Source: Flavobacteriaceae bacterium (GTDB lineage Bacteria; Bacteroidota; Bacteroidia; Flavobacteriales; Flavobacteriaceae). From it: DNA of 64,000 nucleotides. Numbering within the stretch: the first letter of the stretch is position 1; each line of letters begins with the position of its first letter. Below, one piece after another: positions 49,500-60,168 of this stretch. The DNA is taken from assembly GCA_019634365.1 (NCBI GenBank), contig JAHQVM010000007.1:1-64000 (forward strand), given 5' to 3'. The translations under genes were made by a program, and so were the position numbers. The notes beneath the pieces were generated by a model. The model worked only from the letters and a program-made list of their open reading frames with translations, did not search any database and was not told the origin of the DNA.

Positions 49500-49547
49500 G
49501 AAGGTTGTCATGGACGTTTCGAAAATGTTCGATACATGACAACCTTC
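49500..49547. terminator. Long perfect hairpin between prolyl oligopeptidase stop and ABC ATPase start
   Basis: GAAGGTTGTCATG / CATGACAACCTTC 13-bp perfect stem, 22-nt spacer; on the - strand followed by TCTTTT. Confidence 0.6.
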
Positions 49548-49568
49548 AATTATATGTTTCGATAAAAA

Positions 49569-51731
49569 TTATTCCTTAATCTCACTGTTAACCTTTTCGG
49601 GCAGTACTTCATAGCCCATATTGAAAAGGGTGAATCCAAAAATGTCAGCATATTGTTCGATGGTTTTGGCTACAGGGGTTCCTGCACCATGTCCTGCGTC
49701 CGTTTCGATACGAATAAGTACTGGATTGGTACCGGCTTGCTTTTCCTGAAGTTCGGCAGCAAACTTAAAACTGTGGGCGGGTACTACGCGATCGTCATGA
49801 TCCCCCGTAGTAACCAAAGTAGCTGGATAGCTGGTACCTGCCGTAACATTATGCACTGGGGAATACCCTTTTAGGTATTGGAACATTTCTTCGCTTTGTT
49901 CTGCAGTACCATAGTCATACGCCCAACCAGCTCCAGCCGTGAAAGTATGATAACGCAACATATCCAATACACCTACCGCTGGTAATGCAACTTTCATAAG
50001 ATCAGGACGTTGTGTCATCGTGGCACCTACCAAAAGACCTCCATTGGATCCACCACGAATGGCGAGATAATCACTTGAGGTGTAATTGTTTTCGATGAGG
50101 TATTCGGCAGCAGCGATAAAATCGTCGAATACGTTCTGCTTGTTCATCTGTGTTCCAGCAACGTGCCACTCCTTACCATATTCTCCACCACCACGAAGGT
50201 TAGGAACCGCATAAATGCCGCCTTGCTCCATCCAAACGGCATTGGAAATACTGAAGCTTGGCGTTAGCGATATGTTGAAGCCACCATAACCATAGAGAAT
50301 GGTCGGGTTTTTTCCGTTCATTTCAAGATCCTTCTTGTGGGTAATTATCATGGGTACTTTGGTGCCATCCTTGGAGGTATAAAACACCTGGTTACTCACA
50401 TAGTCGTCTGGATTGAAATCGATCTTGGACTTTCTGTACAATTCCGAATTTCCAGTATCCATATTGAACTTATAAATGGTCGATGGATTCACATAATTGG
50501 TGAAAGAATAGTATAGTTCGGAATCCTTCTTTTTGGCTCCAAAACCTCCTGCACTACCTACTCCTGGGAGTTCAATTTCCCGAATTTTGTTTCCATCGAA
50601 ATCGTATTGGTAGACCTTGGAAACGGCATCTACCATATACTCCGCAAAGAAATACTTACCACCGCTGGATGGGCTTAATACATGCTCCGTTTCTGGAATA
50701 AAATCTTCCCAGTGATCTGAAGTTGGATTGGAGGCATCCACCTTGACAATCTTTTTATTGGGCGCATCCAAGTTGGTACTAAGGTACAAGGTAGATCCTT
50801 CATTTTCCATAACGTAGGTATCACTATCGGTATGGTCCAATACGGTCACAAAACCACTTCCTGCTTGCTCAAGGTCTTTGATAAAAAGTTTATTCCCTGA
50901 AGTGGAAACACTCGCGGTAACGACTAAGTATCTATTGTCTTCGGTAACATATCCACCAACATATCGGTGTTTTTCCTCAGGTGTTCCTCCAAATACGAGG
51001 GCATCCTCACTTTGTGGAGTACCCAATTTGTGATAATATAGTTTGTGCTGATCTGTTTTGGCCGAGAGCTCGCTTCCTTTGGGCTTGTCGTAACTGGAAT
51101 AGTAAAAACCATCATTGGCTTTCCAGGAGAGCCCACTAAACTTTATATCGATAAGCGTGTCCTCGGTAATTTCTTTGGTTTCAGCATTCATTACGAGTAC
51201 TTTTCTCCAATCGCTACCTCCTTCAGAGATGCTATAGGCAGCAGTTTTTCCATCTTCAGAAAAAGTAAGTCCTCCCAGGGATATCGTTCCATCTTCCTTA
51301 AAGGTATTTGGGTCTAGGAACACCTCTGCTGTATTGGGATCATCACCGGTTTTGAAACGATAGATTACATATTGGTTCTGAAGCCCGTCGTTTTTGTAGT
51401 AATAGGTATAATCACCTTCTTCAAAAGGCGCTCCCACCTTTTCGTAATTCCAAAGTGAGGAGAGGCGATCTTTCAGTTCCGAACGGAACGGAATGGAGTC
51501 TAAATAGCCAAAGGTAACGGCGTTTTGAGCCTTTACCCACTCTCCGGTTTCTTCACTCATATCATCTTCAAGCCATCGGTAAGGATCTTGCACTTCGGTA
51601 CCGAAGTAATTATCCACGGTATCCACTTTTTTGGTTTTATGGTAGGTCACAACGATTGGTTCTTTTTTTTCGGTTTCGGCACAAGAACCCAGAAGGGATA
51701 ATGCCAAGAAGGATAAAAATAAATTTTTCAT
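49569..51731 (-). CDS. Prolyl oligopeptidase (S9A), lipoprotein
   Basis: Lipobox [45 protein letters not shown]. Confidence 0.96.
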   Translation of the reverse strand: MKNLFLSFLALSLLGSCAETEKKEPIVVTYHKTKKVDTVDNYFGTEVQDPYRWLEDDMSEETGEWVKAQNAVTFGYLDSIPFRSELKDRLSSLWNYEKVGAPFEEGDYTYYYKNDGLQNQYVIYRFKTGDDPNTAEVFLDPNTFKEDGTISLGGLTFSEDGKTAAYSISEGGSDWRKVLVMNAETKEITEDTLIDIKFSGLSWKANDGFYYSSYDKPKGSELSAKTDQHKLYYHKLGTPQSEDALVFGGTPEEKHRYVGGYVTEDNRYLVVTASVSTSGNKLFIKDLEQAGSGFVTVLDHTDSDTYVMENEGSTLYLSTNLDAPNKKIVKVDASNPTSDHWEDFIPETEHVLSPSSGGKYFFAEYMVDAVSKVYQYDFDGNKIREIELPGVGSAGGFGAKKKDSELYYSFTNYVNPSTIYKFNMDTGNSELYRKSKIDFNPDDYVSNQVFYTSKDGTKVPMIITHKKDLEMNGKNPTILYGYGGFNISLTPSFSISNAVWMEQGGIYAVPNLRGGGEYGKEWHVAGTQMNKQNVFDDFIAAAEYLIENNYTSSDYLAIRGGSNGGLLVGATMTQRPDLMKVALPAVGVLDMLRYHTFTAGAGWAYDYGTAEQSEEMFQYLKGYSPVHNVTAGTSYPATLVTTGDHDDRVVPAHSFKFAAELQEKQAGTNPVLIRIETDAGHGAGTPVAKTIEQYADIFGFTLFNMGYEVLPEKVNSEIKE

Positions 51732-51802
51732 TTTTGGTTCGTATTAAGCGTCGTTAAAAATACGCAATTCTTAAGGTGTATTGTGTTAGGAATCTGTTAG
51801 AA

Positions 51803-52180
51803 TTAGTACTGAAACAATGGACGATAGGCCTTCCAATATTTATAAATAAGAATGATGTTGCAAAGCATGATGATAATGGCCACTAAAGAGCCTGAAATGT
51901 TCAAGAAAATATGGAACAATAAGATATTTATTGATATGGGAGCCAATACGATTAAAGCGAAGGGCACCCATTTCTTTAGAATGAGAAGAAGACCTACTCC
52001 AATTTCGATAATGGCTATTAAATAGAACACATACCCCGTGTTTTTTAAGGACTCGAGAAAATTAAAGGCCGCTTGAGGCATTTCGAACATGGTGAGAAAC
52101 CCGAAAAACTTGTTAAGCCCAAATACCAATAGGGATAAACCAAGTATAAACCGGAGAATTGTGGTAAACGTGGAATTCAT
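51803..52180 (-). CDS. DoxX family membrane protein
   Basis: ILRFILGLSLLVFGLNKFF...LLLILKKWVPFALIVLAPISINILLFH. Confidence 0.82.
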   Translation of the reverse strand: MNSTFTTILRFILGLSLLVFGLNKFFGFLTMFEMPQAAFNFLESLKNTGYVFYLIAIIEIGVGLLLILKKWVPFALIVLAPISINILLFHIFLNISGSLVAIIIMLCNIILIYKYWKAYRPLFQY

Positions 52181-52278
52181 AAGCTTGGAAGGTTGGATTA
52201 GTGTTCTTTAAAGATACAAAAAAACACCGCTCGAAAAGGATCCGAACGGTGTCATGCAACTAGCAAATAAATTCTTGC

Positions 52279-53898
52279 TTATTTTTTGATAAAGCGTTGT
52301 GTTCTAATAAGATTCTTATCGAAAACCCTTAGGATGTAATTTCCCTGTGAAAGTTGGGAAACATCGATAGACTCACCTTCCAATTTGGCGTTGGCCACTC
52401 TTCGTCCAGTGACATCAAAAATGGTATAAATGGGAGTATCGAACTCGTTTACGGTTCCCAAATTAAGGATATCCGATGTTGGGTTCGGGTACAAAATCAA
52501 ATTGTCCACAAGGGTATCTTCCAATCCAAGGGTAGAACCTTCGATTACCTCGATAGATTGGTTGGCAGGAACATCTTCTAGAATGTCGATGGTTCCGGAG
52601 GTCCAATAAATGGTGACGTTAACCATTTCATCGGCTCCCAGTCCAAAGTGTGTGTTCATACTACTCATATCTCCAAATCCTTCACCACTTCTAACATCAC
52701 GCATCTGCGTTCCCAAAGCCGAAGTAATTTCAACACGAGCGCCCAAACCGTCTACATTACTATCGGTTCCGACAGTATAAATTTTAAGCCAGTTATTAGC
52801 ATTTCCATTGTTGTAGTGTATGGTACTCCCTAGGAAAACATCGATAAATCCATCGTCGTTGGCGTCTCCAAATGCACCATTAATGAAGTTGGCGGAGGAT
52901 CCAATGGTAAAGGTTAAATCTCCATTTCCGTATAAAATGGTGTTAGAGCTAGCGATGTCTGCATACCCATCATTGTTAAAATCATGAGTAGCATTTTCAA
53001 TATCTGTGCTGTTAAAGGATTCAAGACCGGATCCCGTGATTACATCTGTGAACGTTCCGTCTCCGTTGTTACGCATTAAACGGTGGAATCCGTCTCCTAA
53101 GCTACTGGCACCTACCCAAGCGTCCATATCTCCGTCATTATCGTAATCTGCCCAAGCTGAAGACCAGGTTTGCATGTCATCTTCCAAACCAACAATTGCA
53201 CCTATCTCGGTGAATGTTCCATCTCCATTGTTGTTGTGCAATTCATTGTCACGTCTGGCAGACTCACCACCACACTTGGCAATAAAAAGATCTACGTCAC
53301 GATCGTTGTCATAATCGATCCAAACCGATCCATAGTGTCCTCCTGAAGGGTAATCTCCCAGTCCTCCTTGGAAGAACGTAAAGTTTCCATTACCATCGTT
53401 AATGTAGTAAACATTGGGTTCTACATCGTGGCATACGAAAGCATCCAAGTGTCCATCATTATTAATATCAACAAAATTGGAACGTTGTGAAAACACGTAT
53501 TCACTTCCAGAAATTTCGGTATAGGCCGTACCATCATCACTCGCTTTCATAAAGGTTACACCGTTTCCACCTCCATAGAGAAGATCGGTATATCCATTGC
53601 GGTCGTAATCTGCCGCTGCCATACTCCAGGAGGGAAGATTGTTGGCATTGGTAGTTGAGATATTGGTTTCAACAAATGTACCATCATCTTGCTGGTAGAA
53701 GATCTGAATATTGCTACTGGTTACAGAAACAATGTCATCCAAGTGGTCGCCATTCATATCAACCAAAGTTCGGCTATACGAACCATTGGTAGCAATACCT
53801 TGCGTAGTAAAGGATACTTCTTGCGCCATCAAAGGAAAGACCGCCATTAGAGCACCCAATAAAATAGTTTTTTTCATGATTATGAGTATTAGATTCAA
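52279..53898 (-). CDS. FG-GAP/VCBS-repeat secreted protein with T9SS type A sorting domain
   Basis: Repeats DMNGDHLDDIVSV, DYDRNGYTDLLYG, DINNDGHLDAFV, DYDNDGDMDAWVG; C-terminal YPNPTSDILNLG...GNYILRVFDKNLIRTQRFIKK. Confidence 0.9.
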   Translation of the reverse strand: MNLILIIMKKTILLGALMAVFPLMAQEVSFTTQGIATNGSYSRTLVDMNGDHLDDIVSVTSSNIQIFYQQDDGTFVETNISTTNANNLPSWSMAAADYDRNGYTDLLYGGGNGVTFMKASDDGTAYTEISGSEYVFSQRSNFVDINNDGHLDAFVCHDVEPNVYYINDGNGNFTFFQGGLGDYPSGGHYGSVWIDYDNDRDVDLFIAKCGGESARRDNELHNNNGDGTFTEIGAIVGLEDDMQTWSSAWADYDNDGDMDAWVGASSLGDGFHRLMRNNGDGTFTDVITGSGLESFNSTDIENATHDFNNDGYADIASSNTILYGNGDLTFTIGSSANFINGAFGDANDDGFIDVFLGSTIHYNNGNANNWLKIYTVGTDSNVDGLGARVEITSALGTQMRDVRSGEGFGDMSSMNTHFGLGADEMVNVTIYWTSGTIDILEDVPANQSIEVIEGSTLGLEDTLVDNLILYPNPTSDILNLGTVNEFDTPIYTIFDVTGRRVANAKLEGESIDVSQLSQGNYILRVFDKNLIRTQRFIKK

Positions 53899-53909
53899 TA
53901 GTTGATTCG

Positions 53910-55298
53910 TTAATTACAATTTTCTGATAAGGAATTGATCCATTCCTCAATTAAAGCAACACCTTCTTCGTGTTGTATGGTTCTACCCAACAAGGGCATT
54001 CTATAGTTTTCTTCGTTAGTCTCCATTCTAAAAAAGAGAACAGAATCGTCTGGAGCTCCGGGAGTAATAATTTTACTATTATCATATCCAGGAATCGGAG
54101 TCTGAGGTGTATCGCATACACCCATTAAAACTGGATCTGTGGTTTCATCGAAGGCAAAACGAATGGCTCTATAATTACAGTGGCCTTCGTCACTATGACA
54201 GCTAGCGCAATTTATATCGAAATAGGATCTCACCCTCAAGTCTAGGGGTTGCGACGTGTCATTATAATCTACCACACCATTGATATTGTCTGGAACATTA
54301 TTGGCTAGATATCCCATGTCCATCCATTTTTGCAGTTGATTTTGAGCACCATCAGCATACGGATAATCCGAATCCAAGCTCTGTGGTTTGGTTCCAATAG
54401 GAGCATTCACAAAATTGGCCTTATGGCATGTAAAACACTGACTGTCTGCCGGAATTCGGTAGTTGGTAGACTTTTCAACGCCATCCTGTAACCAAGTAAT
54501 GTCTACAAAACCTCCATCGCCCGAAGTATCTAAATCGGCTTCATTTTGGGCGTCGTTCCATAGATAATCCGCAGTAATCCATCCATCCGATTTCTTGATG
54601 AGTAATCGTGTTTCAATGATTTGAGTGTTATTGCCAGGCTGCACATTTTCGTAGTAAAAAGTCTTAATGAGGATGGCACCCACAGGGAAATCCAACAATT
54701 CACTATCACTCACATACGAGGCTTGCGTTCCCATAGGCATCCATACAAATCTCTTTTTTAGGGCATAATCTGTAAATAAGCTACTGGTGGGCTTGTAAGG
54801 AAGCACACCATAAACCGGGTTGTGGTCTGCCATATTGCCATTGAAGAAATTATAATCGGACAATTTTGGGTAGGGAACCGCGTCGATATCGAAAACCACA
54901 GGTGATATGGGCAGGACCGTTATGGTCACAGTTTCTGTCTCACAATTTTCACTGTTGGCATCGCAAATGGTATACTGAAAAGTAACTTCTCCGAAAAAAC
55001 TGTCGCTAGGGGTATATCGAATACTGTCGTCTTGCGTATTAGAAGGTGTCCCATTGTCTAGAACCGTTGCGCTCCCAGACGAAGGATTGCTCAATTGTAA
55101 TACCCCATCTGTTGGAACGTTGCTATCGTTCGAAAAAATAGGGATGTCCACTGTGGCATTTTGGAATACCTCTGCAGCATCGGGTTGGGTAGTAATATTG
55201 AGTGGGACATAGGTGTCCCCACCATCGTCTTTGTTGCAGGCAAAAAATAACACTGCAAGGGTCAAAAAACCAAAGAATCGTAGGCAAATTCTTTTCAT
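53910..55298 (-). CDS. Diheme cytochrome c-type lipoprotein (SO2930-like)
   Basis: Lipobox LFFAC; two CxxCH heme motifs (CFTCH, CASCH). Confidence 0.78.
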   Translation of the reverse strand: MKRICLRFFGFLTLAVLFFACNKDDGGDTYVPLNITTQPDAAEVFQNATVDIPIFSNDSNVPTDGVLQLSNPSSGSATVLDNGTPSNTQDDSIRYTPSDSFFGEVTFQYTICDANSENCETETVTITVLPISPVVFDIDAVPYPKLSDYNFFNGNMADHNPVYGVLPYKPTSSLFTDYALKKRFVWMPMGTQASYVSDSELLDFPVGAILIKTFYYENVQPGNNTQIIETRLLIKKSDGWITADYLWNDAQNEADLDTSGDGGFVDITWLQDGVEKSTNYRIPADSQCFTCHKANFVNAPIGTKPQSLDSDYPYADGAQNQLQKWMDMGYLANNVPDNINGVVDYNDTSQPLDLRVRSYFDINCASCHSDEGHCNYRAIRFAFDETTDPVLMGVCDTPQTPIPGYDNSKIITPGAPDDSVLFFRMETNEENYRMPLLGRTIQHEEGVALIEEWINSLSENCN

Positions 55299-55326
55299 AG
55301 TAACTCGTAAACAATTTTTTATTAAA

Positions 55327-55350
55327 AAGGGATCCCCGAAAGAATCCCTT
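55327..55350 (-). terminator. Intrinsic terminator for DoxX gene
   Basis: Reverse strand AAGGGAT...ATCCCTT followed by TTT. Confidence 0.65.
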
Positions 55351-55404
55351 AAATGTACTAAAAACTTTTGTTTACAAGTGTTTACGAGGGTTTTTGTGTG
55401 AATT

Positions 55405-55806
55405 TTATGAGAAAAGTGGGCGGTAATGATCCCAATGTTTGTACATCAAATAGGCATTCACTAATGCCACTACAATGGCTGGGCCAATATTGGGAAGGTT
55501 TACGAAGGCATGGAATAATACAATATTGATAGAAATCGGTACTAACATTACCAATGCAAATGGTACCCATTTCTTTATCACCAATAACAGGCCAACAATG
55601 ACCTCGGTAAGCCCTACTAAGTGCATGATATACCCTTTGCCACTTCCTGCCTCAGGCCCTGAATAGCGCAGGGCATCGAAGAGGTGTTGGGCTTCAGGAA
55701 ATCCGGTAAAATCGAAATCCTGAAGAAACCAAAGGAATTTGTTCAGTCCAAATGCCAAAAGCATTAGTCCAAGTCCTACGCGTAAAATAATGTGAAAGAT
55801 TTTCAT
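55405..55806 (-). CDS. DoxX family membrane protein
   Basis: ILRVGLGLMLLAFGLNKFLWFL...LLLVIKKWVPFALVMLVPISINIVLFHAF; paralogue of 51803-52180. Confidence 0.84.
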   Translation of the reverse strand: MKIFHIILRVGLGLMLLAFGLNKFLWFLQDFDFTGFPEAQHLFDALRYSGPEAGSGKGYIMHLVGLTEVIVGLLLVIKKWVPFALVMLVPISINIVLFHAFVNLPNIGPAIVVALVNAYLMYKHWDHYRPLFS

Positions 55807-55873
55807 GGTTGTCTTTTAAAATGGTTATGCGCGTTTAGACGCAAGACTCCGAAAAGACTTACATGATAGCGAA

Positions 55874-56884
55874 TTAAACCAGTTCGTGATGCAACAAATA
55901 TTCGGCAATTTGAATGGCATTGGTCGCAGCTCCTTTTCGGAGGTTATCACTCACCACCCAAAGGTTAAGCGTATTGGGTTGGGTCTCATCCCTTCTTAGC
56001 CTTCCTACGAAGACCTCGTCCTTTTCATGGGCATAAATTGGCATGGGATAGGTATTGGTATCGGGATTGTCCTGTACGGTTACCCCAGGTGTAGCATGCA
56101 AAATTTTGCGCACTTCTTTAAGGTCGAAATCATTTCTGAATTCAACATTTACCGCCTCACTGTGTCCACCAGCCGTAGGGATGCGAACCGCTGTTGCAGA
56201 AACCGAAAAAGTACGATCATTCAAAATTTTCTGGGGCTCACGGGCCAATTTCATTTCCTCTTTGGTGTATCCGTTTTCTTCGAAAACATCGCAATGGGGT
56301 AAGGCATTTTTATGAATGGGATAGGGATAGGCCATTTCCCCTCGCTGACCGGAAATCTCATTCTCCAATTGCTTTACCGCTTTAACGCCCGTTCCTGATA
56401 CCGATTGATAGGTAGCCACCACCACGCGTTTCATCTGGTATTTTTTATGCAAGGGAGCCAATGCCATGACCATTTGTATGGTCGAGCAATTGGGATTGGC
56501 GATGATCTTATCTTCTTTTGTCAAAACATCTGCATTGATTTCTGGAACCACAAGCTTTTTACTCGGGTCCATGCGCCATGCAGACGAATTGTCGATGACC
56601 GTTGTGCCTACCTCAGCAAATTTTGGAGCCCATTCTACCGAAGTGCTTCCGCCCGCCGAGAAAATGGCGATATCGGGTTTGGCTTCAATGGCTTCCTCGA
56701 GCCCAATGATTTTATGAAGTTTTCCTTTGAATACAATTTCCCGGCCTACGGATCGACGGGAAGCTACAGGCAACATTTCCTTGATCGGGAATTGCCGTTC
56801 TTCCAATAATTTCAGCATGACACTACCCACCATTCCGGTGGCACCTACTACAGCTACTCTCATTTTAGGTCTGTTTTCCATCAA
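55874..56884 (-). CDS. asd: Aspartate-semialdehyde dehydrogenase
   Basis: MRVAVVGATGMVGSVMLKLLEER, NPNCSTIQMVMAL, RIPTAGGHSEAVNVEF. Confidence 0.96.
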   Translation of the reverse strand: MMENRPKMRVAVVGATGMVGSVMLKLLEERQFPIKEMLPVASRRSVGREIVFKGKLHKIIGLEEAIEAKPDIAIFSAGGSTSVEWAPKFAEVGTTVIDNSSAWRMDPSKKLVVPEINADVLTKEDKIIANPNCSTIQMVMALAPLHKKYQMKRVVVATYQSVSGTGVKAVKQLENEISGQRGEMAYPYPIHKNALPHCDVFEENGYTKEEMKLAREPQKILNDRTFSVSATAVRIPTAGGHSEAVNVEFRNDFDLKEVRKILHATPGVTVQDNPDTNTYPMPIYAHEKDEVFVGRLRRDETQPNTLNLWVVSDNLRKGAATNAIQIAEYLLHHELV

Positions 56885-56932
56885 ATGTAAACGTTTATGA
56901 AATTGGCCTGTAAAATTACAACGAAAAAAAAG

Positions 56933-56960
56933 ACCATCCTGTCGAAAAACAGGATGGTTT
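56933..56960 (-). terminator. Intrinsic terminator-like hairpin between mscL and asd
   Basis: ACCATCCTGT-cgaaaa-ACAGGATGGT; reverse strand followed by TCTTTTTTTT. Confidence 0.75.
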
Positions 56961-56995
56961 AGTTAAAATGTATAGTGTAGCGGTATTTCGGCGTC

Positions 56996-57403
56996 TTATT
57001 TTTTTAGCGCATCTCTAATTTCCGTCAATAAATCGATTTCGGATGGTCCTGGATCTGGTGCAGGTGCCTCTTCCTTTTTCTTCTTCGTTTTGTTGTATGC
57101 CTTGACGATCATGAACAATACAAATCCAACAATTACCAAGTTAATGAGTGCATTTACCCATTTACCCCACATAATGGCATTTTCGGGAGTGGTAACAGTT
57201 CCGTCCTCGGCTACAACTGCTTCTGAAAGTATGACTTTCATTGAGGAAAAGTCCATGCCTCCGGTAAAATGACCTATGATGGGCATCATAATATCATTGG
57301 TAAATCCTGAAACAACACCACCAATTGCACCTGCCAAAATTACGGCAACTGCTAAATCGATGACATTACCTGTCATGATAAATTCTTTGAATTCTTTAAG
57401 CAT
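56996..57403 (-). CDS. mscL: Large-conductance mechanosensitive channel
   Basis: MLKEFKEFIMTGNVIDLAVAVILAGAIGGVVSGFTNDIMMPIIG. ORF-track start 57451 probably 16 codons early. Confidence 0.95.
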   Translation of the reverse strand: MLKEFKEFIMTGNVIDLAVAVILAGAIGGVVSGFTNDIMMPIIGHFTGGMDFSSMKVILSEAVVAEDGTVTTPENAIMWGKWVNALINLVIVGFVLFMIVKAYNKTKKKKEEAPAPDPGPSEIDLLTEIRDALKK

Positions 57404-57476
57404 TTCTGATTGGTTTTGAGGGTTAATAAGTTCCAAATTACACAAAAGCATTAGCTTTCACAAAATTCTGTAGGAA

Positions 57477-58604
57477 TTATCTTTTCGGTTTTCGACGAAC
57501 GACGCGCTTTACCCTTTGGGAGATAGCCGTGAGTAATTCGTAGGAAATACTTCCCATGCTTTCAGCCAAATCAGAAGCATTCTGTTGGGATCCAATAATG
57601 ATAACTTCGTCACCCTCTTTACAGTCGATCCCTGTAATATCGACCATGAGCATATCCATGCATACATTGCCTATGATAGGGACCGAGTGTCCATTTATGA
57701 CCACCTTTCCTACACCATTTCCTAAGTTTCTGGAAATACCATCGGCATGACCTATGGGTAGGGTAGCTGTTTTAGCAAAATGGGTGGCTTTGTAAGCTCT
57801 ATTATACCCTACGGTTTCACCAGGTTCTATAGTATGGATTTGTGAAATAATGCTTTTTAAGTGGACAACGGGTTTTAAATTAGCATCGTAGGCCTCAGAA
57901 TTGCCATACCCGTACAATCCAATGCCTGTTCGTACCATATCGAACTGCGCCTCTGGGTAGTTGAGGATAGCCGAGGTATTGCTTTGGTGGAGCATTGGGC
58001 GATACCCAAGTCGCTCCGCCATGTCGGATGCAATGTTCTTGAAGTTTGCTATTTGCCCCAAGGTGAACTCCCTTTCGTTCATGTCCTCACTCGCAGCCAA
58101 ATGCGAAAAAAGTGACTTGATTTTAATGGATTGAGTTTCGGCAAGCCGTTCGACAATCCACTCGGTATCACTTTCCCAAAATCCCAGACGGTTCAATCCA
58201 GTATTGAATTTAATATGAACGGGATAGTCCTGTTGTTTTTTGCCCTCTGCAACGGCCACGAACGATCGAAGGATCCGTGCACTATAAAGGGCAGGTTCTA
58301 GGCATCGATCTATGAGGGATTCAAAATGAACAGGCTGTGGGTGAAGTACCAAAATAGGCTGTGTAATACCTGCATCCCTAAGCGCAATGCCTTCTTTTAC
58401 GTACGCCACAGCGAAATAATCTACGCCCAATGAAGCCAATTCTTTGGCCACCTCACAAGCATCACTGCCATAACCGAAGGCTTTTACCACCCCCATAACT
58501 TTGGTATCGGGATGTAACTTGGACGTAAGGAATTCGTAATTGTGCGCTAGAGCGTCCAGATCAATTTCAAGAACGGTTTCATGCGTTTGGCTCATAATGG
58601 GCAA
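57477..58604 (-). CDS. alr: Alanine racemase
   Basis: EIDLDALAHNYEFL, VMGVVKAFGYGSDA (PLP Lys), VGYNRAYKA, IGNVCMDMLMVDIT. Confidence 0.95.
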   Translation of the reverse strand: MPIMSQTHETVLEIDLDALAHNYEFLTSKLHPDTKVMGVVKAFGYGSDACEVAKELASLGVDYFAVAYVKEGIALRDAGITQPILVLHPQPVHFESLIDRCLEPALYSARILRSFVAVAEGKKQQDYPVHIKFNTGLNRLGFWESDTEWIVERLAETQSIKIKSLFSHLAASEDMNEREFTLGQIANFKNIASDMAERLGYRPMLHQSNTSAILNYPEAQFDMVRTGIGLYGYGNSEAYDANLKPVVHLKSIISQIHTIEPGETVGYNRAYKATHFAKTATLPIGHADGISRNLGNGVGKVVINGHSVPIIGNVCMDMLMVDITGIDCKEGDEVIIIGSQQNASDLAESMGSISYELLTAISQRVKRVVRRKPKR

Positions 58605-58610
58605 TAGGTC

Positions 58611-59252
58611 TTATTGGGCTCTTTTTTTTGGAGTGATTTGCTCGGCATCATTCACATCCATTTTGCGCACTTTTTCACGGAGTTGGGCCTTGTAAAAAGC
58701 AGCTCTACTAAGCGGTTCGTATTCGTCTGTTTCCCCGAGCAAAACAAGATCATCACTTTTTGCTTTCCGGTAGCTGTAATTGGCTAGGTTGCCTGTACGG
58801 GTGCATACAGCGTGCACTTTGGTAACATACTCGGCCGTGGCCATGAGCGCTGGCATGGGGCCAAACGGATTGCCCTTGTAGTCCATATCCAGACCTGCCA
58901 CGATAACGCGCATTCCCTGGTTAGCAAGGTCATTGCAAACTTTTACGATTTCGTCGTCGAAGAACTGGGCTTCATCAATCCCCACAACGTCGCATCCATC
59001 AGCCAGAATAGGAATATTGGCGGCAGCCGGAACGGGCGTAGAACGAATTTCATTACTATCGTGTGAAACCACTTTGTCCTCATCGTAGCGAACATCCACA
59101 GCAGGCTTAAAGATTTCTACCTTCTGCCGGGCAAATTGGGCGCGCTTTAACCTTCGGATGAGTTCCTCTGTTTTTCCCGAAAACATGGAGCCACAGATCA
59201 CTTCAATCCACCCAAATTGCTCCTTCTGGTTCACCGTATTTTCAAGAAACAT
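58611..59252 (-). CDS. tdk: Thymidine kinase
   Basis: [40 protein letters not shown]. Confidence 0.96.
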   Translation of the reverse strand: MFLENTVNQKEQFGWIEVICGSMFSGKTEELIRRLKRAQFARQKVEIFKPAVDVRYDEDKVVSHDSNEIRSTPVPAAANIPILADGCDVVGIDEAQFFDDEIVKVCNDLANQGMRVIVAGLDMDYKGNPFGPMPALMATAEYVTKVHAVCTRTGNLANYSYRKAKSDDLVLLGETDEYEPLSRAAFYKAQLREKVRKMDVNDAEQITPKKRAQ

Positions 59253-59352
59253 AACTTAATTTTAGAATAAAACGTAAAACTTTGACGTTTACGTAAAGGA
59301 TGCGTAAATTTAACAAAACAAAAAATAGGAAGGCACTTTAATTGGAAAAGTT

Positions 59353-60144
59353 ATGAAGAAGAAACTTCGGTTGCAGATAAAGGATTTGGCCTCACAGATC
59401 CTTTCCGAAAATTCAGAGAACAATACCCGAAAAATGAAGGAACTGACACGTGAGCTTTTCGAAAAGCTTACGGTATTGGAGTATGTAGAAGTACAGTTAT
59501 TGGGTGAGGGAGAAGATGAAGCAGGAGAACAATCCTTCGATTCTAAAAGTTACAGGGAAAACAACTGGTTCAAAGAGCCAGAGCCTGTTCCACAACCCGA
59601 GCATAAGGAAGAATTGGTAGAGCCGGCCATCGAAAAAATTAAAGACATCGTTGCACAAATGCCAGAGGAATCCCAAAGTGTGGATGCCTTACTGGAAGAG
59701 GTTTTACCCAAAAAAGAATTCCATAAAAACGATTTAGAGGAGTTTGCCTCCAATTATCAGGAGATGCCTGTTTTTGAACGTAAAGACGATAGTCATGTCG
59801 CTACCGAAGTGAAACCCGTTATCGAAACGAAAAAAGAAGAACCCGCACCAGAAATTGAGGAACGGGTGAGTGCCAATGATATGGATCGACCCAAATCGAT
59901 CAATGATGCAGTGGGTAAAGGGCTTCATATTGGCCTCAACGACCGTTTGGCCTTCGTAAAGCATCTTTTCGACGGCAAAAGTGAGGATTATACCCGTGTG
60001 CTTTCGCAAATAAGCACCTTTGGAAATTATGAAGAAGCCGAAACCTTTATTAAAGGGAAGGTAAAGCCCGATTACAATTATTGGCTTCAGAAAGAGGATG
60101 TGGCGAATCGTTTCATGAAGATCATTGAGAAGAGCTTCAGTTAA
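59353..60144 (+). CDS. Hypothetical acidic, helical protein
   Basis: Full-length ORF with start near a plausible promoter; low-complexity acidic middle, conserved-looking C-terminal domain (GLHIGLNDRLAFVKHLFDGKSEDYTRVLSQISTFGNYEEAETFI). Confidence 0.75.
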   Translation: MKKKLRLQIKDLASQILSENSENNTRKMKELTRELFEKLTVLEYVEVQLLGEGEDEAGEQSFDSKSYRENNWFKEPEPVPQPEHKEELVEPAIEKIKDIVAQMPEESQSVDALLEEVLPKKEFHKNDLEEFASNYQEMPVFERKDDSHVATEVKPVIETKKEEPAPEIEERVSANDMDRPKSINDAVGKGLHIGLNDRLAFVKHLFDGKSEDYTRVLSQISTFGNYEEAETFIKGKVKPDYNYWLQKEDVANRFMKIIEKSFS

Positions 60145-60168
60145 TTGAATTTTACATAACCAACCCAA

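Noticed and set aside
52222-52255. CACCGCTCG...CGAACGGTG hairpin after the VCBS gene region
   Set aside because: Probable terminator but stem is imperfect and pairing ambiguous; not listed as a feature.
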